From Taibaiella koreensis (lineage in GTDB: Bacteria; Bacteroidota; Bacteroidia; Chitinophagales; Chitinophagaceae): DNA of 64,000 bases. This document shows, piece by piece, positions 27,205 through 36,198 of the stretch (positions are counted from its first letter, which is position 1; the number at the start of each line of letters is the position of its first letter). The position numbers and the translations under genes were made by a program. The notes below the pieces were generated by a model, which was not told the origin of the DNA, did not search any database, and was given only the letters and a program-made list of their open reading frames with translations. Where the stretch lies: contig NZ_QVNU01000004.1 in the NCBI RefSeq assembly GCF_003545715.1, positions 434,001-498,000 of the forward strand. The letters are read 5' to 3'.

Positions 27205-28722
27205 ATGAATACCAGCCTGCGATGTGAACCTGTGATCTTCGTGATCTTCGGCGCCACGGGCGATCTTAATCAGCGCAAGCTGGCTCCCGCCCTGTACAAC
27301 CTGTTTCTCGACGGTTGGCTGCCGGAGCACTTCGCCATCATCGGTACCGGCCGTACGGAACTCAGCGACGATGACTTTGCCGCCACACTACAGGGAAGTG
27401 TCGACCAGTTCTCCCGTAGCGGCAAAACGAAGAAGGCCCAATGGGATGCTTTTCGCAAGCACATTTTTTTCCAGGTAGCCGATGCAAAAGATGCAGTAGC
27501 TTATAAGCAGTTTGACGATCGTATCGAGCAGCTCAATAACGAATGGCAGGTGAAGGCCAACGTGATCTATTACCTGGCCGTATCCCCTTCTTTTTTCGAA
27601 GTAATCGCCACTAATATCCATAAGGCTGGCCTGGCGGCAGAAAAAGACAAAGTGCGTATTGTGCTCGAAAAGCCCTTCGGGCACGATCTGGAGACGGCGC
27701 AATCCCTCAACCAGTTGCTGCGGGGTATGTTCAGCGAGCGGCAGATTTATCGCATCGATCATTACCTGGGCAAAGAAACGGTGCAGAACATTATGGCCTT
27801 CCGGTTTGCCAACAGCATCCTGGAGCCCATATGGAACCGTAATTATATCGATCATGTGCAGATCTCGGTAACCGAGCAGCTGGGCGTGGAAGAGCGCGGG
27901 GATTATTACGACCACTCCGGCGCATTGCGCGATATGATCCAGAACCACCTGTTGCAATTGCTATGCCTGATAGCGATGGAGCCACCTATTAATTTCAATG
28001 CCGACGAAGTGCGCGACCGGAAAGTAGGCGTATTGCGTGCCATGCGCACCTTTACACCCGAGGAGGTACGTATGAATACGGTCAGGGGCCAATATTCCGG
28101 CGGATGGATGCAAGGCAAAGAAGTGGCCGGCTATCGCGAGGAACCGAAAGTAGATCCCGATTCGAATACAGAGACCTTTGCCGCTATCAAATTTTTCATC
28201 GACAACTGGCGCTGGCAGGATGTGCCTTTTTACGTCCGCTCTGGAAAAAGATTGCATCAGTCCGCATCGGTGATCTCGATACAATTCAAAGATGTGCCGC
28301 ATAAGGTATTTCCTTCAGAGACTATTGAAAGCTGGCAGCAAAACCGGCTGGTGATCAACATTCAGCCGGAAATGAGCATCCGGCTCCAGTTGCAGGCCAA
28401 ACGTCCCGGCCTCGATATGCTGCTCAATACGGTGGATATGGTATTTGATTACAATGGCACTTATACCACACCTTCTCCCGAAGCTTACGAAACCCTGCTG
28501 CTGGATACCATGTTGGGCGATCAGACCTTATTCATGCGCGGCGACCAGGTGGAGGCCGCCTGGGAACTGATCATGCCTATTCTTAGCAACTGGCAGGGCC
28601 GCAAGAGTATCAATTTTCCCAACTATGCCGCCGACTCCTGGGGACCCGAGGCCGCAGAGGCACTTATCGCGCGGGACGGATTTCATTGGTTTTCCCTGCC
28701 TTCGAAAGCAAAGCAGAAATGA
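27205..28722 (+). CDS. zwf: Glucose-6-phosphate 1-dehydrogenase
   Basis: The 505-residue enzyme oxidises glucose-6-phosphate to 6-phosphogluconolactone, the entry step of the oxidative pentose phosphate pathway. The coenzyme motif is GATGDL (16-21) and the active-site motif 'RIDHYLGKE' is at 183-191; 'LEKPFGHDL' precedes it. The ATG at 27205 is chosen over a TTG at 27199. It is 65 bp downstream of gnd. Confidence 0.95.
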   Translation: MNTSLRCEPVIFVIFGATGDLNQRKLAPALYNLFLDGWLPEHFAIIGTGRTELSDDDFAATLQGSVDQFSRSGKTKKAQWDAFRKHIFFQVADAKDAVAYKQFDDRIEQLNNEWQVKANVIYYLAVSPSFFEVIATNIHKAGLAAEKDKVRIVLEKPFGHDLETAQSLNQLLRGMFSERQIYRIDHYLGKETVQNIMAFRFANSILEPIWNRNYIDHVQISVTEQLGVEERGDYYDHSGALRDMIQNHLLQLLCLIAMEPPINFNADEVRDRKVGVLRAMRTFTPEEVRMNTVRGQYSGGWMQGKEVAGYREEPKVDPDSNTETFAAIKFFIDNWRWQDVPFYVRSGKRLHQSASVISIQFKDVPHKVFPSETIESWQQNRLVINIQPEMSIRLQLQAKRPGLDMLLNTVDMVFDYNGTYTTPSPEAYETLLLDTMLGDQTLFMRGDQVEAAWELIMPILSNWQGRKSINFPNYAADSWGPEAAEALIARDGFHWFSLPSKAKQK

Positions 28723-28723
28723 G

Positions 28724-28731
28724 TATCTTTA
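28724..28731 (+). promoter_or_regulatory. Possible -7 box before pgl
   Basis: TATCTTTA, one base off the TAnnTTTG consensus, lies 22 bp before the pgl start codon in the 31-bp zwf-pgl gap. It could give an internal promoter. Confidence 0.3.
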
Positions 28732-28753
28732 GAGCGTAAATCAAACCTAAACC

Positions 28754-29470
28754 ATGACGCTCAATATTTTCGATACCCGACAGGAGGCGCTCGACATGCT
28801 TGCCCGGTACTTTGTACAGCTAGCCAACGATGCCATCGAAGAGCGCAACCGCTTTACGGTAGCTTTAGCCGGCGGGCATACCCCGGAAGCTTTGTACGGG
28901 CTGCTTGCGGGCGTTTACCGGCAAAAAGTAAGCGACTGGCAGAAGGTTTATTTTTTCTTCGGCGACGAACGCTATGTGCCACATACTGCTCCCGAAAGCA
29001 ATTACCGTATGGCCCAGGTATCGTTATTGGAACCGCTCTCTATTCCGGGCAACCATGCGTTTCCCGTTAATACGGCTTTGGCGCCGGAAGCCGCCGCCCG
29101 GGCCTATCAGCAACAAATGGACGATTTTTTTCTCAGCCATGAGATCCGCTTCGACCTGATATTGCTGGGTCTGGGCGACAATGCCCATACCGCTTCCCTT
29201 TTTCCGTATACAGAAGTCCTGAAAGATACACAAGCCGGCGTAAAGGCGGTATGGACCGGCGATGCAAGCGGCTGGCGCATTACCCTCAATGCACCACTCA
29301 TCAACCAGGCCCGTAATATTGCCTTCCTTGTATTCGGCGCAGAGAAAGCAGCAGCGATGCAGCATACTTTCAACCCGGTTCCCGATAGCGATCAATACCC
29401 TGCCCAACTGATCCGGAAAGAACGGATCGCATGGTTTACCGATAAGGATGCCGCCGCCCTGATTCCTTAA
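28754..29470 (+). CDS. pgl: 6-phosphogluconolactonase
   Basis: The 238-residue product belongs to the DevB/glucosamine-6-phosphate isomerase-like family that hydrolyses 6-phosphogluconolactone. Motifs: 'VALAGGHTPEALYGLL', 'VYFFFGDERYVPHTAPESNY' and 'LILLGLGDNAHTASLFPYTE' with the catalytic His/Asp region. It directly follows zwf, completing the oxidative branch. Confidence 0.92.
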   Translation: MTLNIFDTRQEALDMLARYFVQLANDAIEERNRFTVALAGGHTPEALYGLLAGVYRQKVSDWQKVYFFFGDERYVPHTAPESNYRMAQVSLLEPLSIPGNHAFPVNTALAPEAAARAYQQQMDDFFLSHEIRFDLILLGLGDNAHTASLFPYTEVLKDTQAGVKAVWTGDASGWRITLNAPLINQARNIAFLVFGAEKAAAMQHTFNPVPDSDQYPAQLIRKERIAWFTDKDAAALIP

Positions 29471-29540
29471 GGCCAGGCCCGGCTTTGCTTTTGGACAGCT
29501 TCCCGGCTTTTGCTATCTTGCCTTCTTTTCTTATACCCAT

Positions 29541-30518
29541 ATGAGACCCCTCTTGCAGGTAGATGGCATTGGCAAGACCATAGCCGGCACCTTCAGTTTA
29601 CATGATATCCGTTTTACCCAACAACCCAGACAAGTTATTGGTATTGCCGGCGCTACAGGCTCGGGCAAAAGCACCTTGCTGCAGATCATCGGCGGCCTGG
29701 AAGAGCCGGACGAGGGCATTGCTTTCTTTGAAGGCGTAAAAATAAAAGGTCCGCTGTACCGGCTGATACCCGGCCAGCCGGGCATTGCCTATCTTTCCCA
29801 GCATTACGAGCTGCGCAACCATTACCGTATGGAAGAGCTGCTGGCTTATGCCGATAACCTGCCACCCGGCGAAGCGGAGCACCTGCTGGACCTTTGCCGG
29901 GTAAGCCACCTGCTCAAGAGAAAGACCAGCGAGCTATCGGGCGGCGAACAGCAGCGCATTGCCCTGGCCAGGCTGCTGCTTACAGGCCCACGATTGCTGC
30001 TGCTGGATGAGCCGTTTTCCAATCTTGACCTCATCCATAAAGGGATACTCAAAGAAGTGCTGCAGGAACTCGGCCGGGAAAAGGGGCTAAGCTATATTGT
30101 CGCCTCGCACGATCCCGCCGATCTCTTGCCCTGGGCCGATGAATTGATCATCATGAAAGAGGGAAGGATCGTACAGCAGGGAACGCCGGAGGTGGTATAC
30201 AGCAAGCCGGAAGAAAGATACACGGCCGCCCTGCTTGGCTCTTATAACCTACTGCAAGAAGCATTAGCGGGGGCTTTATCCGTGGCGCCGGTACCAAAGG
30301 GCAAACTACTTTTTCTACGGCCCGAACAGTTGCAACTGTCCGGAGGCAAGGCCAAAGGAGTGCCGGCTACGGTAGTGCAATCGCGGTTCAAAGGCAGCTG
30401 GTATGAGATCACGGTGGAAGCAATGGGCCAACAGGTACAGGTATTTTCGGGGAAGCCTGCGACACCGGGTGAGAAAGGCATGCTACAACTACGCGGATCG
30501 GTGCATTGGTATCTCTGA
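29541..30518 (+). CDS. ABC transporter ATP-binding protein (PotA/CysA-like, with TOBE)
   Basis: The 325-residue product has Walker A GATGSGKST (37-45), a Q-loop 'YLSQHYEL', signature 'LSGGEQQR' (132-139), Walker B 'LLLLDEPF' (Asp156-Glu157), and H-loop His190 in 'VASHDPADLLP'. The C-terminal ~75 residues form a TOBE-like beta domain ('PAT VVQSRFKGSWYEITVEA'-type strands). That layout is usual for importers of polyamines or anions. No permease or binding-protein gene lies nearby, so its partner and substrate are unknown. Its stop codon (TGA) abuts the stop of the convergent next gene. Confidence 0.82.
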   Translation: MRPLLQVDGIGKTIAGTFSLHDIRFTQQPRQVIGIAGATGSGKSTLLQIIGGLEEPDEGIAFFEGVKIKGPLYRLIPGQPGIAYLSQHYELRNHYRMEELLAYADNLPPGEAEHLLDLCRVSHLLKRKTSELSGGEQQRIALARLLLTGPRLLLLDEPFSNLDLIHKGILKEVLQELGREKGLSYIVASHDPADLLPWADELIIMKEGRIVQQGTPEVVYSKPEERYTAALLGSYNLLQEALAGALSVAPVPKGKLLFLRPEQLQLSGGKAKGVPATVVQSRFKGSWYEITVEAMGQQVQVFSGKPATPGEKGMLQLRGSVHWYL

Positions 30519-31727
30519 TCAGAACAGTTCCAGCTGCTGCGCCCTGCTATCAGGCGACTTGGCCCTGCCTTGCACAGTGCGGCCACCATATAGCCAGCTT
30601 TGCCGGCGTTCCTCCGCAACCCAATCGTCAAAACGGTCGTTAGGCTCGAATTGCTGTTCCAGCGCGGCGGCTGTCTTACTCAGGCTTTTCAGCGCTTCCT
30701 GCCGTTCCGGCTCACCGATTTTCGCCTTGCGAATGCCGGTCTCCAGCAAGGTGATCGTCTCGTCGTATACCTTTTCGGGAACAGGAAAGGGATGGCCATC
30801 CTTACCACCGTGGGCAAAGGAGAACCGCGCCGGATCGCGAAAACGGACGGGCGCACCATGGATCACTTCACTTACCAGGGCCAGCGATTGCAGTGTGCGC
30901 GGGCCGACACCTTGAAGCAGCAGCAGCGATTCAAAATCCTGCACACCTTGCTCATGAGCCAATGCTAATACGGTACCCAGCCGCTTCATGTCCACGTCTT
31001 TCCCACGGACATCATGATGTGCCGGCATGACCAGGCGCCTGATCTCTTCGACCACCTTATCCGGTGTTTCCTGCGTTAGCCCTACGATCGCCGTCTTTGC
31101 CTGTGTGGCTTCAATATCTGTAAGATTAAGAATTGTGCCTTGATTGATACCATAGATGCCCTGATGCGGCGCTTCCGTAAAAGATTGCACTGAAGGTGAA
31201 TGCCAGTGATAACGCCTGGCCAGGCGGTTGCCGGTATTCATACCTTGCTGTACCACGGCCCATTCGCCATCGCCCGTAAGGATAAAGGAATGCAAGTAGA
31301 GCTGAAAACCATCCTGGATGGCCGTATTGTCGACTTTGGCCGAGAGCTTGCTGGCCTGTACCAGCTTGTGGGCATCGAGGCCGGTACGCTCTCCGATGGC
31401 CGCCAGTTCGGTAGGCGTTTGCAGAGAGTATTTGCCCCGTCCGCCGCAAATATAAATGCCCAGCTCGGCAGAACGCTTATTGAGCGCACCTTTCAGCGCG
31501 CCCATTACTGAAGTGGTGATGCCCGAAGAATGCCAATCCATACCCAGCACACAACCCAGCGACTGGAACCAGAAGGGATCGCTTAATCGGCTCAACAAGG
31601 CACTTCGCCCATACTCCATCACGATCGCCTCCGATATCGCACCGCCCAAACGGCTCATCCTCACGGCCAGCCATTGCGGCACCTTCCCGTAATGCAGCGG
31701 CATATCTGCATAACCACTTTTCGACAT
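30519..31727 (-). CDS. DUF763 domain-containing protein
   Basis: The 402-residue product shows the DUF763 signature: 'ADMPLHYGKVPQWLAVRM' at the N-terminus, 'FWFQSLGCVLGMDWHSSG' and 'SVMGALKGALNKRSAELGIY'. The family is widespread in archaea and some bacteria and has no established biochemical role; the helix-hairpin-like 'LLLLQGVGPRTLQSLALVSE' (~270-290) suggests DNA binding. It is convergent with the ABC gene (stops back to back) and divergent from the helicase with a ~35-bp gap. Confidence 0.85.
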   Translation of the reverse strand: MSKSGYADMPLHYGKVPQWLAVRMSRLGGAISEAIVMEYGRSALLSRLSDPFWFQSLGCVLGMDWHSSGITTSVMGALKGALNKRSAELGIYICGGRGKYSLQTPTELAAIGERTGLDAHKLVQASKLSAKVDNTAIQDGFQLYLHSFILTGDGEWAVVQQGMNTGNRLARRYHWHSPSVQSFTEAPHQGIYGINQGTILNLTDIEATQAKTAIVGLTQETPDKVVEEIRRLVMPAHHDVRGKDVDMKRLGTVLALAHEQGVQDFESLLLLQGVGPRTLQSLALVSEVIHGAPVRFRDPARFSFAHGGKDGHPFPVPEKVYDETITLLETGIRKAKIGEPERQEALKSLSKTAAALEQQFEPNDRFDDWVAEERRQSWLYGGRTVQGRAKSPDSRAQQLELF

Positions 31728-31751
31728 ACTGCAAGTTACAGAATTGCCGGT

Positions 31752-31759
31752 TACCTTTG
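31752..31759 (+). promoter_or_regulatory. -7 box for the SF1 helicase, start adjacent
   Basis: TACCTTTG matches TAnnTTTG and ends 3 bp before the ATG at 31763. A transcription start at the usual distance would fall at or next to the start codon, predicting a leaderless mRNA. Confidence 0.55.
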
Positions 31760-31762
31760 CGT

Positions 31763-33670
31763 ATGGATTATTTCAAAAGGCTTCGCGCCTTGCTGCAGCT
31801 GGAACAGGATGAAGACCGGCAGGCTTACCTGAAGCTCACGGCCACCGCTTCTGCTGCTGAGCGGCGTAATAACGGCATTACCTGGTACCCGATAGCCATA
31901 CGCGATACCGAGCTGGGTCGCGGCGATTACCTTACCGTAGAAGTAGAACGGACCACCCATACCGATATCAGCCACCAGCTGCGCAGCGGTATGCCCGTAG
32001 TATTGTTTTCCAACCATGACCCGCAACGGGACCGGGAAGAGGGCACCATCACCTTTCTCAATGGCAACCGCCTCAAAATAGCCTTGCGTACCGACGAGCT
32101 CCCCGATTGGAGCCGTAACGGCAAACTGGGTATTGATCTGCTCTTCGACGACAACAGCTACGAGGAGATGGAGCAGGCGCTAAAGCAGGCGGAAGCCCTG
32201 GCCGGCAACCCCAAAGAAGGTAAACTGGTACAGGTGCTCACGGGCCAGAAAGCGCCGGCCTGGTCAGAAGACCTGGCCGTAGCACCTAATCAGCGCCTGA
32301 ATCCGTCTCAGCAGGAAGCCTTGCAGAAAATCCTATCGGCGCAGGACCTGGCCATCGTTCACGGCCCCCCAGGTACGGGCAAGACTACCACACTCGTACA
32401 GGCGATCAAAGCGCTGCATGCCCGGGATCAAAAGCAGATCCTGGTCGTGGCGCCCAGCAATGCTGCCGTAGACCTGCTGAGCGAAAAGCTGGCCGATGAA
32501 GGGCTGAAAGTGCTGCGTGCCGGTAATCCCGCCCGCATTTCGCCTCGCCTGCTCAGCCTTACGCTCGATAGCCAGGCCGCCGAAGACAGCCGCATGAAAG
32601 ACATTAAAAAGCTAAAGAAGCAAGCCAATGCCTTTCGCGATATGGCGCATAAATACAAGCGGCAATTCGGAAAGGCCGAGCGGGAGCAGCGGAAAGCCTT
32701 ATTCGATGAGGCCCGCAAGATCATGAAAGAAGTGGAGCAGACCGAGCAATACATCTACGATAGTCTTATTGCCCGGGCACAGGTGATCACCGCCACGCTG
32801 GTAGGCGCCAATCACTATTCGATCCGCAACCTGCGCTATCATACCGTCGTGATCGACGAAGCAGGACAGGCATTGGAGCCTGCCTGCTGGATACCCATAC
32901 TCAAGGCGGAAAAACTGGTGATGGCCGGTGATCATTTCCAGCTGCCGCCTACCATCAAATCGATAGAAGCCGGAAAGCAGGGACTCAACGAAACCCTGAT
33001 GGAGCGCTGCGTGCAGCACTATCCCGAAGCGGTGACGATGCTGGAAGAACAGTACCGTATGCACGCCAGCATTATGGGCTATTCGGCCCAGGTGTTTTAT
33101 GGCGACCGTCTGAAAGCACATGCGTCGGTGGCCGGGCATCTGCTCGAAGGCGATGCTTTGCCCCTGGCCTTTGTCGACACCGCCGGCTGCGGCTTTGAAG
33201 AAAAAGCCGAAGGCACGAGCCTGTCCAATCCGGAAGAGGCGGCCTTTACCCTCAAGCACCTGTCGCAGCTCGTGGAGCAATTGCATGCTTACTACCCGGC
33301 AGATCAATTTCCATCTATCGCGGTGATCGCCCCTTACCGGCAACAGATTGAGCAATTGCGGGAGCTGCAGCAGCATTATCCTGCGCTGGTATCGCTGGGC
33401 GAAAGGCTTTCCGTCAATACGGTGGACAGCTTCCAGGGACAGGAACGCGATATTGTGTATATCAGTATGACCCGCAGCAATACGGACAATGCGATCGGCT
33501 TCCTTGCCGACACAAGACGTATGAATGTGGCCATGACCCGGGCCCGCAAAAAGCTGGTAATGATTGGCGACAGCGCTACCCTATCGATCCTGCCGTTCTA
33601 TGCCGACCTGATTTCCTATGCCGAACAGATCGATGCTTACCAAAGCGCCTGGGCATTTTCAGATCTTTAG
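31763..33670 (+). CDS. SF1 DNA/RNA helicase (UPF1/IGHMBP2-like)
   Basis: The 635-residue product is an SF1B helicase. Walker A 'GPPGTGKTTTL' (~197) and a 'VVAPSNAAVDLLSEKL' motif Ia are followed by Walker B 'VVIDEAGQALEP', motif III 'VMAGDHFQLPPT', 'EEQYRMHASIM', 'TVDSFQGQERDIVYISMTRS' and 'RRMNVAMTRARKKL'. An N-terminal ~190-residue beta-rich region fits the 2B/1B-type regulatory domain of the UPF1 group. Cytosolic; the natural substrate is not clear. The ATG at 31763 is chosen over a TTG two codons upstream. No accessory partner lies in operon with it. Confidence 0.9.
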   Translation: MDYFKRLRALLQLEQDEDRQAYLKLTATASAAERRNNGITWYPIAIRDTELGRGDYLTVEVERTTHTDISHQLRSGMPVVLFSNHDPQRDREEGTITFLNGNRLKIALRTDELPDWSRNGKLGIDLLFDDNSYEEMEQALKQAEALAGNPKEGKLVQVLTGQKAPAWSEDLAVAPNQRLNPSQQEALQKILSAQDLAIVHGPPGTGKTTTLVQAIKALHARDQKQILVVAPSNAAVDLLSEKLADEGLKVLRAGNPARISPRLLSLTLDSQAAEDSRMKDIKKLKKQANAFRDMAHKYKRQFGKAEREQRKALFDEARKIMKEVEQTEQYIYDSLIARAQVITATLVGANHYSIRNLRYHTVVIDEAGQALEPACWIPILKAEKLVMAGDHFQLPPTIKSIEAGKQGLNETLMERCVQHYPEAVTMLEEQYRMHASIMGYSAQVFYGDRLKAHASVAGHLLEGDALPLAFVDTAGCGFEEKAEGTSLSNPEEAAFTLKHLSQLVEQLHAYYPADQFPSIAVIAPYRQQIEQLRELQQHYPALVSLGERLSVNTVDSFQGQERDIVYISMTRSNTDNAIGFLADTRRMNVAMTRARKKLVMIGDSATLSILPFYADLISYAEQIDAYQSAWAFSDL

Positions 33671-33690
33671 CGTTCACACAACGGTGTTTA

Positions 33691-33900
33691 AAGCGAACTG
33701 TTTTTTCCCGCAACGGGGCAGCGTAGCGGAGTACATCAGGAAGATAGAACGAAGTATTTTGTATTGTCCGAAGCGCGTTTATTTTTCTCGCAGCGAGGCG
33801 GCGGAGCGGTGCATTGAGACGATAAAGCATTTTGTATTATCCAAAGCGTATACTTTTATTGCCACAAAGAGGCGCAAAGTAAGAACGAATAAGTGGATAA
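33691..33900. repeat. Degenerate ~75-80 bp tandem repeat
   Basis: Three consecutive units begin with AAGCG at 33691, 33771 and 33844 (the third is partial). The ends of units 1 and 2 share 'ATTTTGTATT.TCC.AAGCG' (about 20 of 25 positions) and both contain a Gly-rich 'CGCAGCG' block. The open frame through the repeat looks accidental. The third unit leads into 'GCCACAAAGAGGCGCAAAG', a word typical of Bacteroidota dispersed repeats. This explains most of the 33,671-33,965 gap. Confidence 0.55.
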
Positions 33901-33965
33901 AGATGGCGGATTAATATACGATCCCATGCTATAATGAGCAGCAGTACCAATTAAAATACGATCAC

Positions 33966-34406
33966 ATGAATCAACTTATCCCGGATCATCTCTTCTCTTT
34001 GATCAAGGAGAAAAACGAAACGGCAGCAACAAGGATAAAAAGCTTTATCAATAAATATTCGCATGGCACCACTACAATAGGTGTAGGCGCTTCCATTGCC
34101 AATTATGATCATTCTTTATCTTATATACTTGAGGCTTATCCACCTGATCACGAGGGCGAGGAGTATGGCATTTCCCTGGGCATCGACCTCCAGGAAAAGG
34201 ATGGTATAATTGAAGGGGATTGCTATATTGCAAAGGAAACAGGACCTTTTATCCTTTCGCCCAAAACATTTATAGTAACGGAAGACACCGATATCGAGTT
34301 GCTTCTGATCACGCTGGATGAATGCTACCATGTATTTGAGCTGATTTTAAAAAACTATCTATTCGACGCAGACGATTACAGGTTTCAATATAAGAACAGG
34401 TGGTAG
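33966..34406 (+). CDS. Hypothetical protein, possible immunity protein
   Basis: The 146-residue product is acidic and has no signal peptide. It has alternating strands ('TIGVGASIANYDHSLSYI', 'EYGISLGIDLQEKDGIIEG') and ends with a helix rich in aromatic residues. I do not recognise a family. It sits in a repeat-rich accessory stretch next to a SUKH-like gene, a context in which toxin-immunity orphans are common; that role is inference. Confidence 0.6.
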   Translation: MNQLIPDHLFSLIKEKNETAATRIKSFINKYSHGTTTIGVGASIANYDHSLSYILEAYPPDHEGEEYGISLGIDLQEKDGIIEGDCYIAKETGPFILSPKTFIVTEDTDIELLLITLDECYHVFELILKNYLFDADDYRFQYKNRW

Positions 34407-34604
34407 CACCGTACAGAGCGAAATATTTCCTGTCTCCAAAATGCATAACACATGAACCTTTCTGAGCATAGCCGCTAATGATAACTATTTAGAACTCGAT
34501 AATTTTCGTGGAAATTTTTGACGGGCTTCGGCGCCGTTCATCCGGCAAAAATTTTGATCGCAAGTCTGAGTAGTGAGACGTAACCAAGTACTTATATCGA
34601 TAGT

Positions 34605-34626
34605 CGCCTTGAGCGTAGTCGAAGGG
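34605..34626. repeat. Dispersed 'CTTGAGCGTAGTCGAAGG'-type repeat
   Basis: The word CGCCTTGAGCGTAGTCGAAG is a form of a sequence that recurs in many Bacteroidota intergenic regions. The rest of the 34,407-34,707 gap has a weak 9-bp inverted repeat (AAATTTTTG / CAAAAATTT) but no gene. Confidence 0.35.
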
Positions 34627-34707
34627 TGAAAGTCCGGTCTGCCATCGGTTTATCAGCACGTCATTTTTTGATGATTGCAAGAAATGTATAAGACCTCATT
34701 ATGATTC

Positions 34708-35667
34708 ATGACAGCGGTAAAGGAAAGTGTACTTATTTCTGCTTATATTGCTGAAATGATCACCATACCTGAAGACCTTACCGATTTTTTGTATTGGGTC
34801 AAAGAAAGAACAGAAGCATTTTGGAACCCGCCAATAGGCGACCCTGGAATGCATCAATGCGCCGACTGGATCAGAGGCGCAAGGTGGAAGGGCTTGAGCA
34901 ATGGTGAGATCGATGCGATCGAAATCAAATTTGACATTAAATTCACGCCGGAGCACCGATTGTTTTTAAGCATCCTGCATGCAATCGACAGAAAAGAAAA
35001 GATCGAGTATACCGAAACCTTCGATGATGACGCTCCGGTACTCATCGAAGAAAGACCCTTTTTCTACCATTGGCAGGCAGATGACGCGGCGATAAGGGAA
35101 GCGCTGGATTGGCCTTCCCGCACCATATGGGAGGACATAATAGGCCCAAATAAGGTGTGGCTCCGGTCCTGGGGCGCCAGACCAGCCGACGAACCAGCGC
35201 AAAAAGAAATATTTGACGCATGGTACCGTAGCGCACCGTTATTAATCCCCATTAAAGGACATCGGTTTATCGTAAGCGACATGCGCCTGCAAACAAGGCC
35301 CGTATTATCTATCTGGGGCTCTGATACTATTGTTTATGGCTGGGACCTGAGAGGCTACCTGCTCAAAGAGCTGGAAGAACATCTCGACATCAATGTTCCC
35401 GTATTTGATGAGGAAGATCAGACCTGGTACACCGAAACCATTACAGAAGTAAAGGCAATCCTGGAAGAAGACTATAGGCGCGGCGCCAAAGAAGATATAC
35501 CCTATTGGAAAGAAATGATCCTGATCTGGTCATCCGGTTGGTCCAGCTTTTGCATGAACCCTTATGAACAAAGCGGCATACAGCCAATAGTAAAGACCTA
35601 TGCTCCGGAAGACGATAGTAACGAACAGAAAATATTCAATAGCTACAAAGACAATGGATCTGAATGA
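34708..35667 (+). CDS. SMI1/KNR4 (SUKH)-like protein
   Basis: The 319-residue product has SUKH-type features: 'GLSNGEIDAIEIKFDIKFTP' at ~70-90 followed by 'EHRLFLSILHAI', then a WG-rich part ('WLRSWGARPADEPA') and 'APLLIPIKGHRFIVSD' with 'SIWGSDTIVYGWDL'. The last stretch is the conserved C-terminal strand pair of this SUKH subgroup. No toxin gene is next to it. Predicted cytosolic; an immunity role is inferred from family tendency only. Confidence 0.72.
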   Translation: MTAVKESVLISAYIAEMITIPEDLTDFLYWVKERTEAFWNPPIGDPGMHQCADWIRGARWKGLSNGEIDAIEIKFDIKFTPEHRLFLSILHAIDRKEKIEYTETFDDDAPVLIEERPFFYHWQADDAAIREALDWPSRTIWEDIIGPNKVWLRSWGARPADEPAQKEIFDAWYRSAPLLIPIKGHRFIVSDMRLQTRPVLSIWGSDTIVYGWDLRGYLLKELEEHLDINVPVFDEEDQTWYTETITEVKAILEEDYRRGAKEDIPYWKEMILIWSSGWSSFCMNPYEQSGIQPIVKTYAPEDDSNEQKIFNSYKDNGSE

Positions 35668-35829
35668 AATGGCAAAGCTTCATCCAGCCGGAGCGACCGT
35701 GCGGCACAGCGCTATCTTCGATCATCTGCCCCGTCATCAAAATAAAGAGCCATTGTCCGTCGACTTTGTAAAAAAATGGGCTGTACCCTTTTACATGGAA
35801 ATAGGCTCCGTGGCAGATGATCAATAAAG

Positions 35830-36115
35830 CGACTGAGATGCTTCGGTTGCTGCGCAAACCTCAGCATGGTATGTTTATGCTTTGGGCCAACGTAACAGTA
35901 AAACGCCAGCATACAAAGAAACACGGCACCACTGTACCGCTGCAAGACAAGAAGCCGTATCCGGCAGCACTCATGCTATCATCCTGATCGCAGCTTACGC
36001 AGCCCACAAAGAGAATTATTCCGGGCGCTCTATTATTATAGCTCACGAAGCACAAAGACACCATGCCTTGTATTTCTTTGGGCCGTTGTGTCTTTGTGGC
36101 AAAAAAAGGGCGCTG
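35830..36115. repeat. REP-like dispersed repeats in a gene-free stretch
   Basis: The 530-bp gap 35,668-36,198 has no convincing gene. It holds 'GAGATGCTTCGGTTGCTGCG' at its start, followed by 'CCTCAGCATG', a common dispersed Bacteroidota word. It also holds an 11-bp perfect inverted repeat CACAAAGACAC / GTGTCTTTGTG near 36,045-36,105 around a ~26-bp loop. Such palindromic elements are typical REP-like sequences moved by RAYT transposases. Confidence 0.45.
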
Positions 36116-36141
36116 CATCGCTGCCGGGAGCTGTTATCCAA

Positions 36142-36180
36142 TAAAAAAAATCCCGCTGTGCTATAGCAACACAGCGGGAT
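36142..36180 (-). terminator. Rho-independent terminator of the PorP/SprF gene
   Basis: An 11-bp stem (ATCCCGCTGTG / CACAGCGGGAT, 36150-36160 and 36170-36180) is followed on the minus strand by eight T residues. It starts 19 bp after the stop codon of the upstream gene. Confidence 0.9.
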
Positions 36181-36198
36181 AAAGCGGAATAAAAAGCG

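Noticed and set aside
33618-33914. 98-codon plus frame
   Set aside because: It overlaps the end of the helicase gene and a degenerate tandem repeat, with no start signal.
35654-35827. Possible 57-residue gene after the SUKH-like gene
   Set aside because: It overlaps the preceding gene, matches no family, and ends at the repeat region; evidence is too weak to list.
35882-36166. 94-codon plus frame
   Set aside because: It runs through REP-like repeat sequence and the terminator of the PorP/SprF gene.
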